A DNA stretch of 64,000 bases, taken from NCBI GenBank assembly GCA_963995525.1, contig OZ023205.1, positions 61,297,404 through 61,361,403 on the forward strand, read 5' to 3'. This DNA comes from Escarpia spicata (Eukaryota; Annelida; Polychaeta; Sabellida; Siboglinidae). Below, piece by piece: positions 38,801 to 42,400 of this stretch. The first letter of the stretch is position 1. Each line of letters begins with the position of its first letter. Below the pieces are notes generated by a model that was not told the DNA's origin, did not search any database, and saw only the letters and a program-made list of their open reading frames with translations. The position numbers and the translations under genes are program-made.

Positions 38801-40624
38801 CACAAGCATGGCTGGCCAGTTGATTGCAGCTGATTGCAGCTGATTGCAGTTGATTGTAGTTGATTGTAGTTGATTGTAGCTGATTGTAGCTGATTGTAGT
38901 TGATTGTAGCTGATTGTAGCTGATTGTAGCTGATTGTAGCTGATTGTAGCTGATTGTAGTTGATTGTAGTTGATTGTAGTTGACTGTAGTTGACTGTAGT
39001 TGACTGTAGTTGACTGTAGTTGACTGTAGTTGACTGTAGTTGACTGTAGTTGACTGTAGTTGATTGTAGTTGATTGTAGTTGATTGTAGTTGACTGTAGT
39101 TGATTGTAGTTGACTGTAGTTGACTGTAGTTGACTGTAGTTGACTGTAGTTGACTGTAGTTGATTGTAGTTGATTGTAGTTGATTGTACACTTACAAGTT
39201 AATTACAAGTGGTGGAGTGAATCCATTGTGTTGTGTTTGTCACTACTTTACATGTGCACATATACATTTGCAGTTATGGATATTTCTAAAACAAGTTCCG
39301 TCTAATAATATTCATATTTAGTATAATTAAATACAAACAATACAAGTGAATAACTCTAAATAACTACATTTGTGCTTTTTAAATATATCACCAACTAGTA
39401 GATCACGGCCAATGGTTCAAGTAACAAACCAAACTCGTACCTCCAGTTTGCCCTTTAGATACTCTCGGAATGGGGTCAAGGCCATCAGCATCTCTTCCAG
39501 AGAGATCCAAGACACTCGACTGTAAATAAGACATTTGACCATGAGAAAACATTTCTCCTTTCTAAACCAGATATTGGTTAATTAAAACGCAGTTCCATAA
39601 TTCCTTCTGGGTAAAAACGAAATATACTACAACACAATCTTTAAAATATGTTCTCAACAAGTCATAACATACAAAATAGTTTTTGGTCATTTTTCTATAA
39701 CTATTTATATTGGACTTTGTGTTAAATAGTTTACAACACATAACAACCTGTAATATATTTAATGAAAGGGATGTGGATTCTGGCTTTGATTATCAATAAT
39801 ACCAAGCACTAAACATAATAGACAATTACCTCATTAATATTTCATTTATTTACAAAATACAACACATGTACAGTGTATTACAATTATTTTTTATGTAATT
39901 AGTTGTAATAGATCAACAATAAAATGATCAATGAGGCAATTTAGAATCGACATACTCATCCTTCTGAAGTGCTGTGATAATGGTTATCACGAGATGTTGT
40001 TTCAAGACGGCCACATCCATCAAAGATGGCGGCTTCCCGGCATCCAGTGTTTTCTGAAGTCTACAAGAATCAGAACATATTTACGTGACCCATCTTGAGA
40101 ACAAGAATTAAATGTTGCACTAGTATTCTTTAGGATATGACAAGAATAACAGCATAAAGTCTTTGTAATACTTTTCTTCATCAGACATGATTTATAGTTA
40201 CAATCCAAATGTAGATCCAAATCCAAATATACAATGATCACAGGTGACCTTCACATTGCCTAACTCTATCTGACCTCCATGACCATCACATTATGTACCT
40301 CCATGACCTTCATATTACATACCTCTCTGACCTTCACATTACATACCTCTCTGACCTTCACGTCATGTACCTCTCTGACATCCACGACTTTCACATTACA
40401 AACCTTTCTTTGACCTCCATGACCTTCACATCACATACCTCTCTCTGACCTCGACGGCCCATGACCCAATGTCTTCCCTCACTGTCGACTCCTTACTGAC
40501 AGGCTGCGGGGATATGAGACACCCGTGCCCAATAAGAGGCAGCCGTGGAGCTTGGCTGCTCCGGTTCTCAAATGATGCTTCGGTGTGTGATGCCATTTCG
40601 GCAATACGGTGCAGCAGACTCAAT
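229..40624 (-). CDS. Axonemal-type dynein heavy chain, N-terminal tail (22 exons traced; incomplete at both ends)
   Basis: This is the tail of a dynein heavy chain, the force-generating subunit of ciliary dynein. The tail carries intermediate chains and anchors the motor to the doublet microtubule. Twenty-two minus-strand exons join with matching phases into about 1,080 codons. Family landmarks appear in the expected order: a PYDL...KYK / EHYVFSTFGV segment, an FFKNYLYRKMF segment followed by RWRGNV, then DHC_N1-type helices with W..E...YC.NNLW, VDCSGIHDSLIPTLDDI and FLDP, ending in WKYIEVSIHSIREWKTILF near the tail/linker border. This order resembles the DNAH6/DNAH14 type of heavy chain, but I cannot name the orthologue. 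No AAA+ motor or microtubule-binding stalk is present; these would lie left of position 229. The first exon, with its ATG, is also missing. An acidic plus Ser/Arg-rich insert spans the exons at 17671-17860 and 14546-14739. Introns are heavily loaded with minisatellites and transposons. Confidence 0.85.
427..691. other. Intron sequence, nothing recognised
   Basis: Dynein intron between the last exon and the 62-bp array. No further structure seen. Confidence 0.5.
692..2556. repeat. 62-bp minisatellite, about 30 copies
   Basis: Units read GGTGAAGGACTATGTGCACT... TTTAGATGCATTCATACACT, with point variants such as CAGG/CTGG and ACTATG/TCTATG. The array fills the dynein intron downstream (minus sense) of the exon at 2654-2755. 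Short open frames here are by-products of the repeat. Confidence 0.95.
2654..2755 (-). CDS. Dynein tail exon (FLDP block)
   Basis: 102 bp, phase 0/0, acceptor CCCTGTAG and donor GAG|GTATGC. It encodes ELEEEARDIHTMATSGKFLD, then PTQDATEILTELKE. This is the tail segment where other axonemal chains have a charged coil followed by a F.LP/F.DP motif. Its acceptor is continuous with a 43-bp minisatellite. Confidence 0.8.
2757..3000. repeat. 43-bp minisatellite adjoining a splice acceptor
   Basis: About 5.7 copies of a unit beginning TACAGGGAGCACAGGGAAAC. On the minus strand each unit ends CTCCCTGTA, the same bases that form the polypyrimidine tract and acceptor (CTCCCTGTAG) of the exon at 2654-2755. 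The array appears to have grown out of the 3' splice region. Confidence 0.9.
3001..3569. other. AT-rich intron sequence
   Basis: No gene seen. From about 3370 it contains degenerate GGGTCTATTC-like motifs that look like ancestral or decayed copies of the array that follows. Confidence 0.4.
3570..6310. repeat. 24-bp minisatellite with an ~817-bp higher-order repeat
   Basis: Basic unit GGGTCTACTCAGGGTCTCAT plus TCAT, highly variable. Three long blocks repeat with a period of about 817-819 bp. Each ends in the same roughly 200-bp AT-rich spacer (4156-4360, 4973-5177, 5792-5988), which begins AATAATAATTTTATTTATAA. Open frames on both strands reflect the 24-bp (8-codon) period, not coding. Confidence 0.92.
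6620..6760. repeat. TA/CA-rich simple sequence
   Basis: A short TATATATATA run is followed by scattered ACAC and GTGCAC motifs. Confidence 0.5.
6799..6912 (-). CDS. Candidate extra (cassette) exon of the dynein gene
   Basis: An open 114-bp stretch (38 codons, phase 0/0) lies between plausible sites GTTACCAG and CTG|GTAACA. It reads GEMPKTAVSSNQVAPPLSVL, then a Val/Asp/Ser-rich end. It would fit in frame between its two neighbours, but it does not look like dynein tail and those neighbours already join well. It could be a real cassette exon or chance. Confidence 0.25.
6985..7340. other. Intron sequence, nothing recognised
   Basis: No exon, repeat unit or mobile-element signature seen. Confidence 0.4.
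7350..7743 (+). repeat. Possible solo LTR
   Basis: The segment has LTR-like layout: a TG start (TGTCAGTTACGGTAGGGCTG at about 7371, or TGTCAACATG at about 7352), a TATA-like GGGATAAATAGGGG near 7517, an AATAAA near 7703, and an end at ...GACTTACA. I found no convincing target-site duplication and no internal region, so this is tentative. Confidence 0.3.
7744..8552. other. Intron sequence, nothing recognised
   Basis: AT-rich with several ATGATGTCA-like motifs around 7910-7960. No gene seen. Confidence 0.4.
8553..8885. repeat. Short-unit ACATCACAGAACAC minisatellite
   Basis: Irregular units of roughly 14-20 bp built from ACATCACAGA and ACACA motifs. The array reaches to about 40 bp from the donor of the dynein exon at 8927-9088. 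The donor-proximal sequence (GTCTGTCGGAAGTTGGTGGG) recurs in altered form within it. Confidence 0.8.
8927..9088 (-). CDS. Dynein tail exon flanked on both sides by minisatellites
   Basis: 162 bp, phase 0/0, acceptor CTGCCCCCAG and donor CAG|GTCTGT. It encodes VVRMSYRQLTPEEEALEASV, then LSSWDMFLFQLQDAMEFV. A 41-bp array starts about 20 bp upstream of its acceptor, and a short-unit array starts about 40 bp past its donor. Confidence 0.8.
9109..10013. repeat. 41-bp minisatellite, about 22 copies
   Basis: Unit GGTCACGGCTAACTCACTGT... TACTAGCACACACAC, very homogeneous (mainly C/T at two sites). It starts about 20 bp upstream (minus sense) of the acceptor of the exon at 8927-9088. Each unit on the minus strand contains ACAGTGAGT, which resembles a 5' splice site. 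Confidence 0.95.
10280..10730. repeat. Degenerate ~24-bp minisatellite
   Basis: Variants of GTGTGGAATGTTGTGTATTC AGCA repeat with many indels. The array ends about 12 bp from the donor of the exon at 10743-10865. Confidence 0.85.
10743..10865 (-). CDS. Dynein tail exon
   Basis: 123 bp, phase 0/0, acceptor CTTTCAG and donor GAG|GTCTGT. It encodes NMKDKQTSMGGFAAYARNMN, then a helix ending VDYIKSLFE. A degenerate tandem array starts within about 15 bp of its donor. Confidence 0.75.
11015..11240. repeat. Dispersed repeat, copy 1
   Basis: The stretch from CTTTACACTTCACTCCCTGG onward is clearly related, in the same orientation, to 11745-11990. It is probably a SINE or short non-autonomous element. 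It overlaps an intron only. Confidence 0.6.
11274..11492 (-). CDS. Dynein tail exon (VDCSGIHDSLIPTLDDI)
   Basis: 219 bp, phase 0/0, acceptor TTTGCAG and donor GAA|GTAAGT. Key motifs are LRQWAERVRLFD, IFYVDCSGIHDSLIPTLDDI and RYVAVDA. These match the conserved DHC tail pattern of W...V..FD followed by a VD...I...L.P.L..I segment. Confidence 0.82.
11700..11995. repeat. Dispersed repeat, copy 2, with tRNA-like end
   Basis: Related to copy 1 from GTTTACACTTTACTCCCTGA onward. Its right end on the minus strand contains GTTCGAATCC, a B-box-like motif, after GTCGAGAGAACC. This suggests a tRNA-derived SINE oriented on the minus strand. Confidence 0.5.
12087..12261 (-). CDS. Dynein tail exon
   Basis: 175 bp, acceptor GTTGCAG and donor GAG|GTTCGC, phase 2 in and 0 out. 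It encodes EEYQEAIMVHHELMEAAIEE, then YCENNLWLNEINEYCNNW. The position and pattern fit the helices that precede the linker-proximal tail in axonemal chains. Confidence 0.78.
12570..13905. repeat. Older dispersed repeat interrupted by the MITE
   Basis: GTACTTAGTCCCAATTT and AGTGCCAATAA flank the MITE. Together they match 24635-24710, where GTACTTAGTCCCAATTT... AAGTGTCAATAA runs on with no insert. The second site is therefore close to the empty-site sequence. Confidence 0.6.
12634..13875. mobile_element. Non-autonomous Tigger/pogo-type DNA transposon (MITE), 1,242 bp
   Basis: The ends are inverted repeats: CAGTCGCGCCTCATTATAAT on the left and, reversed, CAGTCGCCCCTCATTATAAC on the right, followed by GCG/GCGGTATAA-type internal motifs. 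TA dinucleotides flank both ends (12632-12633, 13876-13877), the target duplication expected for Tc1/mariner superfamily elements. The CAGTCG...CCTCATTATAA terminus is characteristic of Tigger/pogo relatives. No transposase is present. Confidence 0.82.
14057..14192 (-). CDS. Dynein tail exon
   Basis: 136 bp, acceptor TGTTCCAG and donor GA|GTAAGT, phase 1 in and 2 out. It encodes PLASATPDMVQERRGAHDLE, then GVGFMGQYNPIN and LREKLDM. Confidence 0.72.
14546..14739 (-). CDS. Dynein tail exon, Ser/Arg/Pro-rich low-complexity insert
   Basis: 194 bp, acceptor TGTTTCAG and donor CAG|GTACAG, phase 2 in and 1 out. It encodes a basic, Ser-rich stretch (SNFSTRSRQHASHQSPSSAS, then a PPSRRTKR motif) with no dynein-like secondary structure. 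It is probably an unstructured insert in the tail. Phases fit both neighbours exactly. Confidence 0.68.
14786..15004. repeat. (TG)n and (TGAG)n microsatellite
   Basis: About 90 bp of TG with occasional GAG is followed by roughly 28 copies of GTGA/GAGT. Lies in the dynein intron between 14739 and 17671. Confidence 0.97.
15060..17190. repeat. 38-bp minisatellite, about 55 copies
   Basis: Unit GGGAGGGTGTATGTGCGTGA... GTGTACATATATGTGT with G/A and T/C variants and a few indels. Alternating purine-pyrimidine throughout. Very long open frames on the minus strand (His/Thr/Pro repeats) are artefacts. Confidence 0.97.
17191..17660. other. AT-rich intron sequence
   Basis: Short TA and AAT runs; no gene seen. 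Confidence 0.4.
17671..17860 (-). CDS. Dynein tail exon, start of Ser-rich insert
   Basis: 190 bp, acceptor TGTTGCAG and donor CG|GTGAGA, phase 1 in and 2 out. The first half (MLTMSPPKEKFVSVLSFAFA then NIPTLLCD) is typical dynein tail. The second half turns acidic (EEEDIEG) and then Ser-rich (SLSSSRASHMSS). Confidence 0.75.
18417..18580 (-). CDS. Dynein tail exon
   Basis: 164 bp, acceptor GATTACAG and donor CAG|GTATGA, phase 2 in and 1 out. It encodes RLGNLVQLLDQLLLGHLVMI, then ARDSV..F and LFEVKLIF. This matches the family pattern of IAR.S...L followed by F.V.L.F. Confidence 0.78.
18931..19011 (-). CDS. Dynein tail exon
   Basis: 81 bp, acceptor TTTCCAG and donor CG|GTAAGA. With the previous exon it reads VFTRESLYLQRVNSEEREKH then LREAIEET, a charged helix. 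Phases 2/2. Confidence 0.72.
19012..19660. other. Intron sequence with possible internal duplication
   Basis: The phrase GTGGCCACTCAAGAGG/AGTGGCC... (near 19230, 19380 and 19650) recurs in degenerate form. No exon seen. Confidence 0.35.
19676..20886 (-). repeat. 60-bp array of exon-end plus 5' splice site, about 20 copies
   Basis: On the minus strand each unit is the last ~54 coding bases of the exon at 20887-21060 followed by GTAAGT. All units keep CAAACACAAGGCCGTCTT|GTAAGT with few changes. Proximal units alternate CTATAG and CTGTAG in a two-plus-two pattern, which gives a 240-bp higher-order repeat. Distal units (19676-20035) form a second subfamily carrying CTGTTTGTGGCAG. Confidence 0.95.
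20887..21060 (-). CDS. Dynein tail exon whose 3' end is tandemly copied downstream
   Basis: 174 bp, acceptor TTTGCATAG and donor GTCTT|GTAAGT, phases 2/2. It encodes MCFKLIQLENFVRYRSVQAT and onward to KLEHCHKQVKHKAV, a helical coiled segment. The last 54 coding bases plus the donor are the founder of the 60-bp array at 19676-20886. Confidence 0.78.
21061..21540. other. AT-rich intron, nothing recognised
   Basis: Very AT-rich with short ATTA repeats. Confidence 0.4.
21560..21772 (-). CDS. Dynein tail exon (RWRGNV block)
   Basis: 213 bp, phases 2/2, acceptor ACTTACAG and donor CAA|GTAAGT. It encodes ERMFVYNLSRWRGNVHFAHF, then a segment ending LALQFLPIDSK. This aligns by eye with the WRKNVR...LRPALLK..ELC block of DNAH6-like proteins. 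Confidence 0.78.
22047..22216 (-). CDS. Dynein tail exon (EHYVFSTFGV / FFKNYLYRKMF)
   Basis: 170 bp, phase 0 in and 2 out, acceptor CCACTAG and donor AAG|GTCTGT. It encodes MEPEHYVFSTFGVLQV and KMAFFKNYLYRKMF. In axonemal heavy chains the equivalent block ends ...F.KWKAF.VW and is strongly conserved. Confidence 0.78.
22745..23590 (-). mobile_element. 5'-truncated non-LTR retrotransposon, C-terminal end
   Basis: Minus-strand fragments across frames read like the end of a LINE polyprotein: NILSLFHNSF, then LHDQYDFLPSGRRHRMPTVQ and RALKSFSPSSVKFLN. The PSGRR..P...T.R...SF.P..IK.LN pattern is common at the C-terminus of animal LINE ORF2. The 3' end is an (ATT)n tail at about 22750-22772. The element is broken by frameshifts, has no RT core, and sits in the dynein intron beside the exon at 23634. 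Confidence 0.7.
23634..23780 (-). CDS. Dynein tail exon, conserved N-terminal block
   Basis: 147 bp, phase 0/0, acceptor TTGCAG and donor AAG|GTAGCG. It contains YFNVVHNRCYRPYDLIAVPK, the block that precedes the EHY segment in several axonemal heavy chains. A truncated LINE abuts its donor side. Confidence 0.75.
24454..24542 (-). CDS. Dynein tail exon, Ser/Thr/Gln-rich linker
   Basis: Reads ATDQEQAARQSPTELTERSS and ends SARTAE|GTGAGA in phase 0, matching the next exon. Two acceptors are possible: TCTCCAG (start 24542, phase 1, fits the upstream donor) or the better-looking TTTGTGTAG (start 24558, phase 0, adds KQESPG). The second would need an extra unseen exon in the 8.7-kb intron. Confidence 0.5.
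25248..25262. repeat. Target-site duplication, left copy
   Basis: ATATCGATTGCAACC, matched at 29367-29381 with one difference. The intact inverted arm at about 29950-29965 shows the uninterrupted sequence, which confirms the insertion point. Confidence 0.85.
25263..25946 (-). mobile_element. RTE-like LINE, 3' end of ORF2
   Basis: The minus strand encodes the C-terminus of an RTE-type reverse transcriptase: VNSFVYLDGTVCEDG, then AAWKRVEGIMWD, VRRICRVTREDRRKMKELRE, RMRWAGHVHRMGEDRLAKRA and GRRRRGRPRLRW. The frame is broken between about 25692 and 25670. The RMRW.GH..RM...R..K...GRR..GRP..RW signature is typical of these elements. It ends in a (GAA)n tail at 25263-25280, adjoining the target-site duplication. 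Confidence 0.82.
26421..27811 (-). pseudogene. LINE ORF2, reverse transcriptase part
   Basis: RT landmarks are NKSPGADGIPPKLL, EANIIPLFKKGSRNKSNNYR, PVSLTSVICKLLER, SLYLDFQKAFDKVPH, then VPQGSVLGPILFLIYINDL and FADDTK (the catalytic DD). The C-terminus has RRATKIIQKLRDLSYEKRLK and an LETRRLRGD motif. Frames break near 27182 and 26634, so no intact enzyme is encoded. Confidence 0.88.
27859..29085 (-). pseudogene. LINE ORF2, APE endonuclease part
   Basis: Begins after GGLAEK with YKCVCLNARSIVNKRNEL, then IIGITESWATTDISD (catalytic Glu in TESW), GGGVILYIK, VGLVYRSP and CVIMGDFNHG (catalytic DFN). A break at 28509-28513 splits the domain. The second part contains EPLGNSDHNQIHF (the SDH motif) and a basic linker. 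It ends in a frame break before the RT. Confidence 0.85.
29110..29230 (-). pseudogene. LINE ORF1 fragment, esterase-like C-terminus
   Basis: The minus strand reads GREDMYMRDGLHICGKGAAV followed by F.ENL. The RDG.H..GKG..VF signature is the catalytic His region of the GDSL-like esterase found in ORF1 of CR1/L2 elements. Only this end remains, with stops on both sides. Confidence 0.6.
29367..29381. repeat. Target-site duplication, right copy
   Basis: ATATCGAATGCAACC. The TIR sequence then continues with AACGGGAGATAATCTACAC, exactly as in the opposite arm. Confidence 0.85.
29546..29628 (+). repeat. tRNA-derived sequence inside the TIR element
   Basis: An A-box-like CTAGCTCAGTTGGTAGA (from 29553) and a B-box-like GGTTCAATCC (from 29612) are spaced about as in a tRNA gene. 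The T stem and the acceptor stem pair poorly, so it is a tRNA-derived SINE head or a tRNA pseudogene, not a functional tRNA. Confidence 0.5.
30536..30730 (+). repeat. Partial copy of the foldback family
   Basis: ACCTCAATTTTTCCGATAAC through GGCATATTTACGC and TTGAGGCCCAAATAGC matches 46415-46590 in the same orientation. Only one arm is present. Confidence 0.65.
30731..31900. other. Intron sequence, nothing recognised
   Basis: AT-rich; no exon or element ends found on either strand. Confidence 0.35.
31902..32640 (-). mobile_element. 5'-truncated CR1/L2-like LINE, C-terminal end
   Basis: The minus strand carries STAKTISVSLINSRLDYCNS, then LLNDIAKKNLAKFQRVQNCL, and after frame breaks LLVTYRIQFKLATITYRTF and KCAFSVVAPKIWNQLPIALK. 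The SRLDYCNSLL...LQRVQN pattern marks the RT C-terminus of these LINEs. The 3' end is a short (ATT)n tail near 31902. Confidence 0.8.
32641..33225. other. Intron sequence with TATATACA run
   Basis: A short TA/CA simple repeat lies near 32876-32905. No gene seen. Confidence 0.4.
33231..33312 (-). CDS. Dynein tail exon before the transposon-rich intron
   Basis: Acceptor TTTTCCCCCCAG and strong donor CAACAA|GTAAGT. In phase 0 it reads EPPAKVKGLSLWDLSQSLPN then VAFEVAT. It leaves in phase 1, which fits the next exon only if that exon begins at 24542, so this junction is uncertain. Confidence 0.5.
33829..33984 (-). CDS. Dynein tail exon
   Basis: Acceptor CCTTACAG; encodes EVEEVLEGNFKDKLMYNNPQ, then a Pro/Lys-rich stretch ending EEEKDIFMLDRP. 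The chosen donor CCA|GTGGGT is weak but gives phase 0 into the next exon. A later donor (AAC|GTATGC, plus position about 33775) keeps the frame open longer but leads to a stop in the next exon. Confidence 0.55.
34287..34388 (-). CDS. Dynein tail exon
   Basis: Acceptor TGTTTCAG and donor AAG|GTAATC bound 102 bp (34 codons, phase 0/0) starting MHHYVARLLHHLNHNAGRLY. The exon lies about 70 bp from the 5' LTR of the gypsy element. Confidence 0.7.
34463..34667 (+). repeat. 5' LTR (205 bp)
   Basis: Starts TGTAGTGTTCCGCAGTCTGC and ends CAACTTTACA (TG...CA). It contains a TATA-like GGGATAAAAATAGGG and only two copies of the TTGATTGTAG motif that is expanded in the 3' LTR. Confidence 0.92.
34669..34691 (+). 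promoter_or_regulatory. Primer binding site, tRNA-Ser(GCT) 3' end
   Basis: TGGCGACGAGGATGGGATTC plus GAA is the exact complement of the 3' end, with CCA, of the conserved animal tRNA-Ser(GCT) (from memory of that tRNA). It lies one base after the 5' LTR, as expected for priming minus-strand DNA synthesis. Confidence 0.85.
34921..35900 (+). pseudogene. Gag remnant with zinc-knuckle-like motif
   Basis: Starts MSDNNKAVTAMPPLPPVHGI and is soon interrupted by a TAG. Further fragments continue with stops. The Cys/His motif CQQCGFMYHIDGVCPAEGET then CNFC is the CGxxH..xxCPA..xxC.xC type seen in K02A2.6/Mag-like gypsy elements. A stop follows CNFC, then KLNHFEKVCRKKK. Confidence 0.8.
35930..36488 (+). 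pseudogene. Protease remnant
   Basis: GASVNVMDERSY resembles the DSGA.VNV active-site loop, but the catalytic Asp is lost to an upstream break. It is followed by RNKPLNILGVCDVTLE and HVVKGAHGSLIGF, typical of the gypsy protease fold. The end is scrambled by tandem duplication. Confidence 0.7.
36161..36488 (+). repeat. 82-bp unit, exactly four tandem copies, inside the protease region
   Basis: Copies start at 36161, 36243, 36325 and 36407 with GGCTCAGGAGTTAGGACTGG and are nearly identical. Since 82 is not a multiple of 3, each copy shifts the frame. The element was therefore already dead, or was killed by this. Confidence 0.93.
36490..36778 (+). pseudogene. Reverse transcriptase, N-terminal part
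   Basis: Contains RKIPFHLRSKIDEEEQRLLS, APTPWVSPIVTPPKKDGSIR and LCIDMREPNKAI, the fingers of a Ty3-type RT. The catalytic palm with YxDD is missing and is replaced by a degenerate tandem array. Confidence 0.85.
36776..36990 (+). repeat. ~27-bp degenerate tandem array replacing the RT palm
   Basis: ACTCATACATGACCTCAACG... GATGAACTC repeats about eight times with indels. It lies where RT core coding would be expected. Confidence 0.85.
37045..37900 (+). pseudogene. RT thumb, RNase H and tether remnants
   Basis: NALAETLKALHENGVTLRPD with KC, then MMNYLSRFIKDVSMISELIR (RT connection). RNase H follows: TTIIVDASPIGLGSRLTQEG with AVTFTSRSLSKA (first catalytic Asp present). After frame breaks comes FTLKYMVGSKNLTDYMSR, the tether. 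Several stops interrupt the chain. Confidence 0.82.
37840..38500 (+). pseudogene. Integrase C-terminal remnant
   Basis: AQGNAQAEGFNKPLMKAI matches the end of the integrase core, at the helix that normally carries the catalytic Glu (NGE.ER.N). It is followed by YQFLRQYHTTPATK and the C-terminal region DLQVGDTVLMRN...KPMVI. The His/Cys zinc domain and the two catalytic Asp are deleted. The rest is Thr/Pro/Arg-rich to a stop near 38494. Confidence 0.75.
38688..38701 (+). promoter_or_regulatory. Polypurine tract
   Basis: GAAAAGGGGAGGAA ends directly at the TG of the 3' LTR, the position of the plus-strand primer in LTR elements. Confidence 0.85.
38702..39252 (+). repeat. 3' LTR (551 bp) with an internal 10-bp array
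   Basis: Matches the 5' LTR at both ends (TGTAGTGTTCTGCAGTCTGC to CACTACTTTACA) but carries about 37 copies of TTGATTGTAG or variants at 38817-39188. The extra length of about 346 bp is explained by this array. Confidence 0.93.
39441..39519 (-). CDS. Dynein tail exon
   Basis: Acceptor ATTTACAG and donor GAG|GTACGA. The 79 bp encode RVSWISLEEMLMALTPFREY then LKGKLE, phase 2 in and 0 out. The Ty3/gypsy element lies in the intron between this exon and the next. Confidence 0.65.
39956..40060 (-). CDS. Dynein tail exon
   Basis: Acceptor TTCTTGTAG and donor GA|GTATGT. The 105 bp enter and leave in phase 2 and encode LQKTLDAGKPPSLMDVAVLK and onward to ITALQKD, a helical segment. Phases agree with both neighbours. 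Confidence 0.65.
   Translation of the reverse strand, partial: TSENTGCREAAIFDGCGRLETTSRDNHYHSTSEG
40240..40438 (-). repeat. 24-bp array of donor copies beside a dynein exon
   Basis: On the minus strand the exon ends GTCAGAGAG|GTATGTGATG. Downstream the same phrase recurs every ~24 bp as GTCAGAGAG|GTATGTAATG, GTCAGAGAG|GTACATGACG and ATGGAG|GTACATAATG. About seven copies are recognisable; the most distant are degenerate. Confidence 0.85.
40439..40624 (-). CDS. Dynein tail exon 1 of those traced (5'-most found)
   Basis: Acceptor TATACTTAG, then 186 bp encoding LSLLHRIAEMASHTEASFENR and onward to WAVEVRER. The donor AG|GTATGTG leaves phase 2, which matches the next exon. The acceptor enters in phase 2, so at least one earlier exon exists and was not found. 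The donor lies at the head of a 24-bp tandem array that copies it. Confidence 0.6.
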
Positions 40625-40639
40625 CTAAGTATACAAATA

Positions 40640-42400
40640 ACAAGTTTCTAATTAGCAACACCACAGATCATGCCAGTTGATTTGCAAAGGAATTAAATTA
40701 TTACTATATGCGCAGGGGTCAAAATTACCACGTCCCCAGGCTGAAAAGTTTACCTTTCCAGCTTGCCATTAGCATACGTTTCAGTGCAATTATTATTTTA
40801 ATAATCACTGTCCTCTAATGTTTCAACTGTTAACATGTCAAATCCATGTGTGCATATTCTACATACTGTTTTATTGCATTTTATTGTTATTGTTTGTATA
40901 TATGCCAAAAAGTAGCACAAAGTATGTCATGAGACAAGAGTAACTTGAACAAGAAGAGCCATATAATTCAAAACCCAAGCTGCAGGATAATTAGTTCTTA
41001 TGATTTATATCAAATGATCTGCAAACACAGGTACAAGTTGCCTATCATAATATAATTCATCTATGATTAAGTATTATTGCGTACAGGAATGTCTGTAACA
41101 GAGTTGACACAAACAATTAAAATGAATGTTTTAAACTAGGTAATCCACACTCGCAACCTGTGAAAGGGCTTGACACCCCTTTCTTGAGGAGTCACCCATT
41201 GTTAAGTACTTAAAATCAGGTAAGGGACATGCCCAAATAGGAGCAACACCACTGGCCGAAGCCGTCCTTCAGGATGTTGTGCCAATATTGCAAACAGAAC
41301 AGAACTATTTTTATTATATGCCAATATTTATCTGTAAGACTGCATGTTTCCATGTCTGGTTACTCATGCGTGACAGAATTTGAAAGAAAGTTTAATTCCT
41401 GATTACAAAAAATTGTCAGCTGAAATTATTCCAAATTGGTCAAATGACCCATGGCCGCAGAGCTCTGTGGTAATTTAATTGGTGGCATAAGAATTTAAGA
41501 GGTATATATTTTGCTTGAACAGTTATATATGGGCAAGAACACAGTACTGGTATACTAAAATGGGACATCAGATTTGAAAATTCAAATGCATAAATTTGAT
41601 TCAAAATGCTTATATTCTGAAGGAGGAGGTAACTGTTCATAACTGCTATCGAGGCCGGGATAACTTCCCTCAAGAGTTGGCAACATGGACATCTCAAAGG
41701 TAGTATGTAACATGGACACAGATTACGGTCAATATGACCATGCCATCCTGATTAGACTTAACTTGAGAACCAGCAAGATTCATTTATTAGATATGCAGGA
41801 AATGTGTTCTATTCCATAAAAGTATACCCAAAAATAAAAATTGCTGTGAATATGTATTGATGTATTGATGTTGTCATCTATATGATATATGTAAATGAAT
41901 AAAACTAAAATTTCATTTAGTTGGCCTATTTCAATCTACACTTGTCTTGCATTGTTGCTTTGCATAGGAGGATATATGTGACAGTGGTGTATACTATACT
42001 ATTAGTAAGTATTTGTAAAAGTAAACTTGTAATGATCCGGCCTGAAGTAATAGTAATATGTAATACTAACAATTACAAATAGTGAAGTAATAATAATAGG
42101 ATTGAACCAAAATACAATGTAATAGTAATTGCTTCAAATAAATAGTAATAGGAAGGAAACTAAGTAACAGTAATATATTACATTACAATGTAATCGACCC
42201 CAGGCCTGGTAAGGATGCTGCCAAAATTAAGGTATATAGTTAAAATAAAGGCAGGATTGTGCATTAGTTTATTGGGAATACCACTGTGAGTATCAATGAT
42301 TCGTAAATTAACATGTTAACTAATATATGTTAACAATAATGTAACAAGTAGCAGATGCCTACATAAAACAAACAGTAGACTGACTGAAGGTTTTAAATAA
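40640..42400. other. Sequence without recognised genes
   Basis: AT-rich. Contains TAATAGTAAT-type short repeats near 42040-42190. The missing first dynein exon could lie here or further right. Confidence 0.35.

Larger units (their letters stand above)
34458..39257 (+). mobile_element. Ty3/gypsy LTR retrotransposon (K02A2.6/Mag-like), decayed, 4.8 kb with target duplication
   Basis: Complete structural anatomy is visible: TSD TGTGC, 5' LTR, tRNA-Ser primer site, gag with zinc-knuckle-like motif, protease, RT, RNase H, an integrase end, polypurine tract, 3' LTR and TSD TGTGC. Coding is ruined by stops, frameshifts, a four-fold 82-bp duplication and large deletions of the RT catalytic core and most of the integrase. 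It lies in a dynein intron, antisense to that gene. Confidence 0.93.

Noticed and set aside
34463..39252. Intact, potentially active gypsy element
   Set aside because: The RT palm and most of the integrase are missing, and stops and frame shifts occur in every domain.
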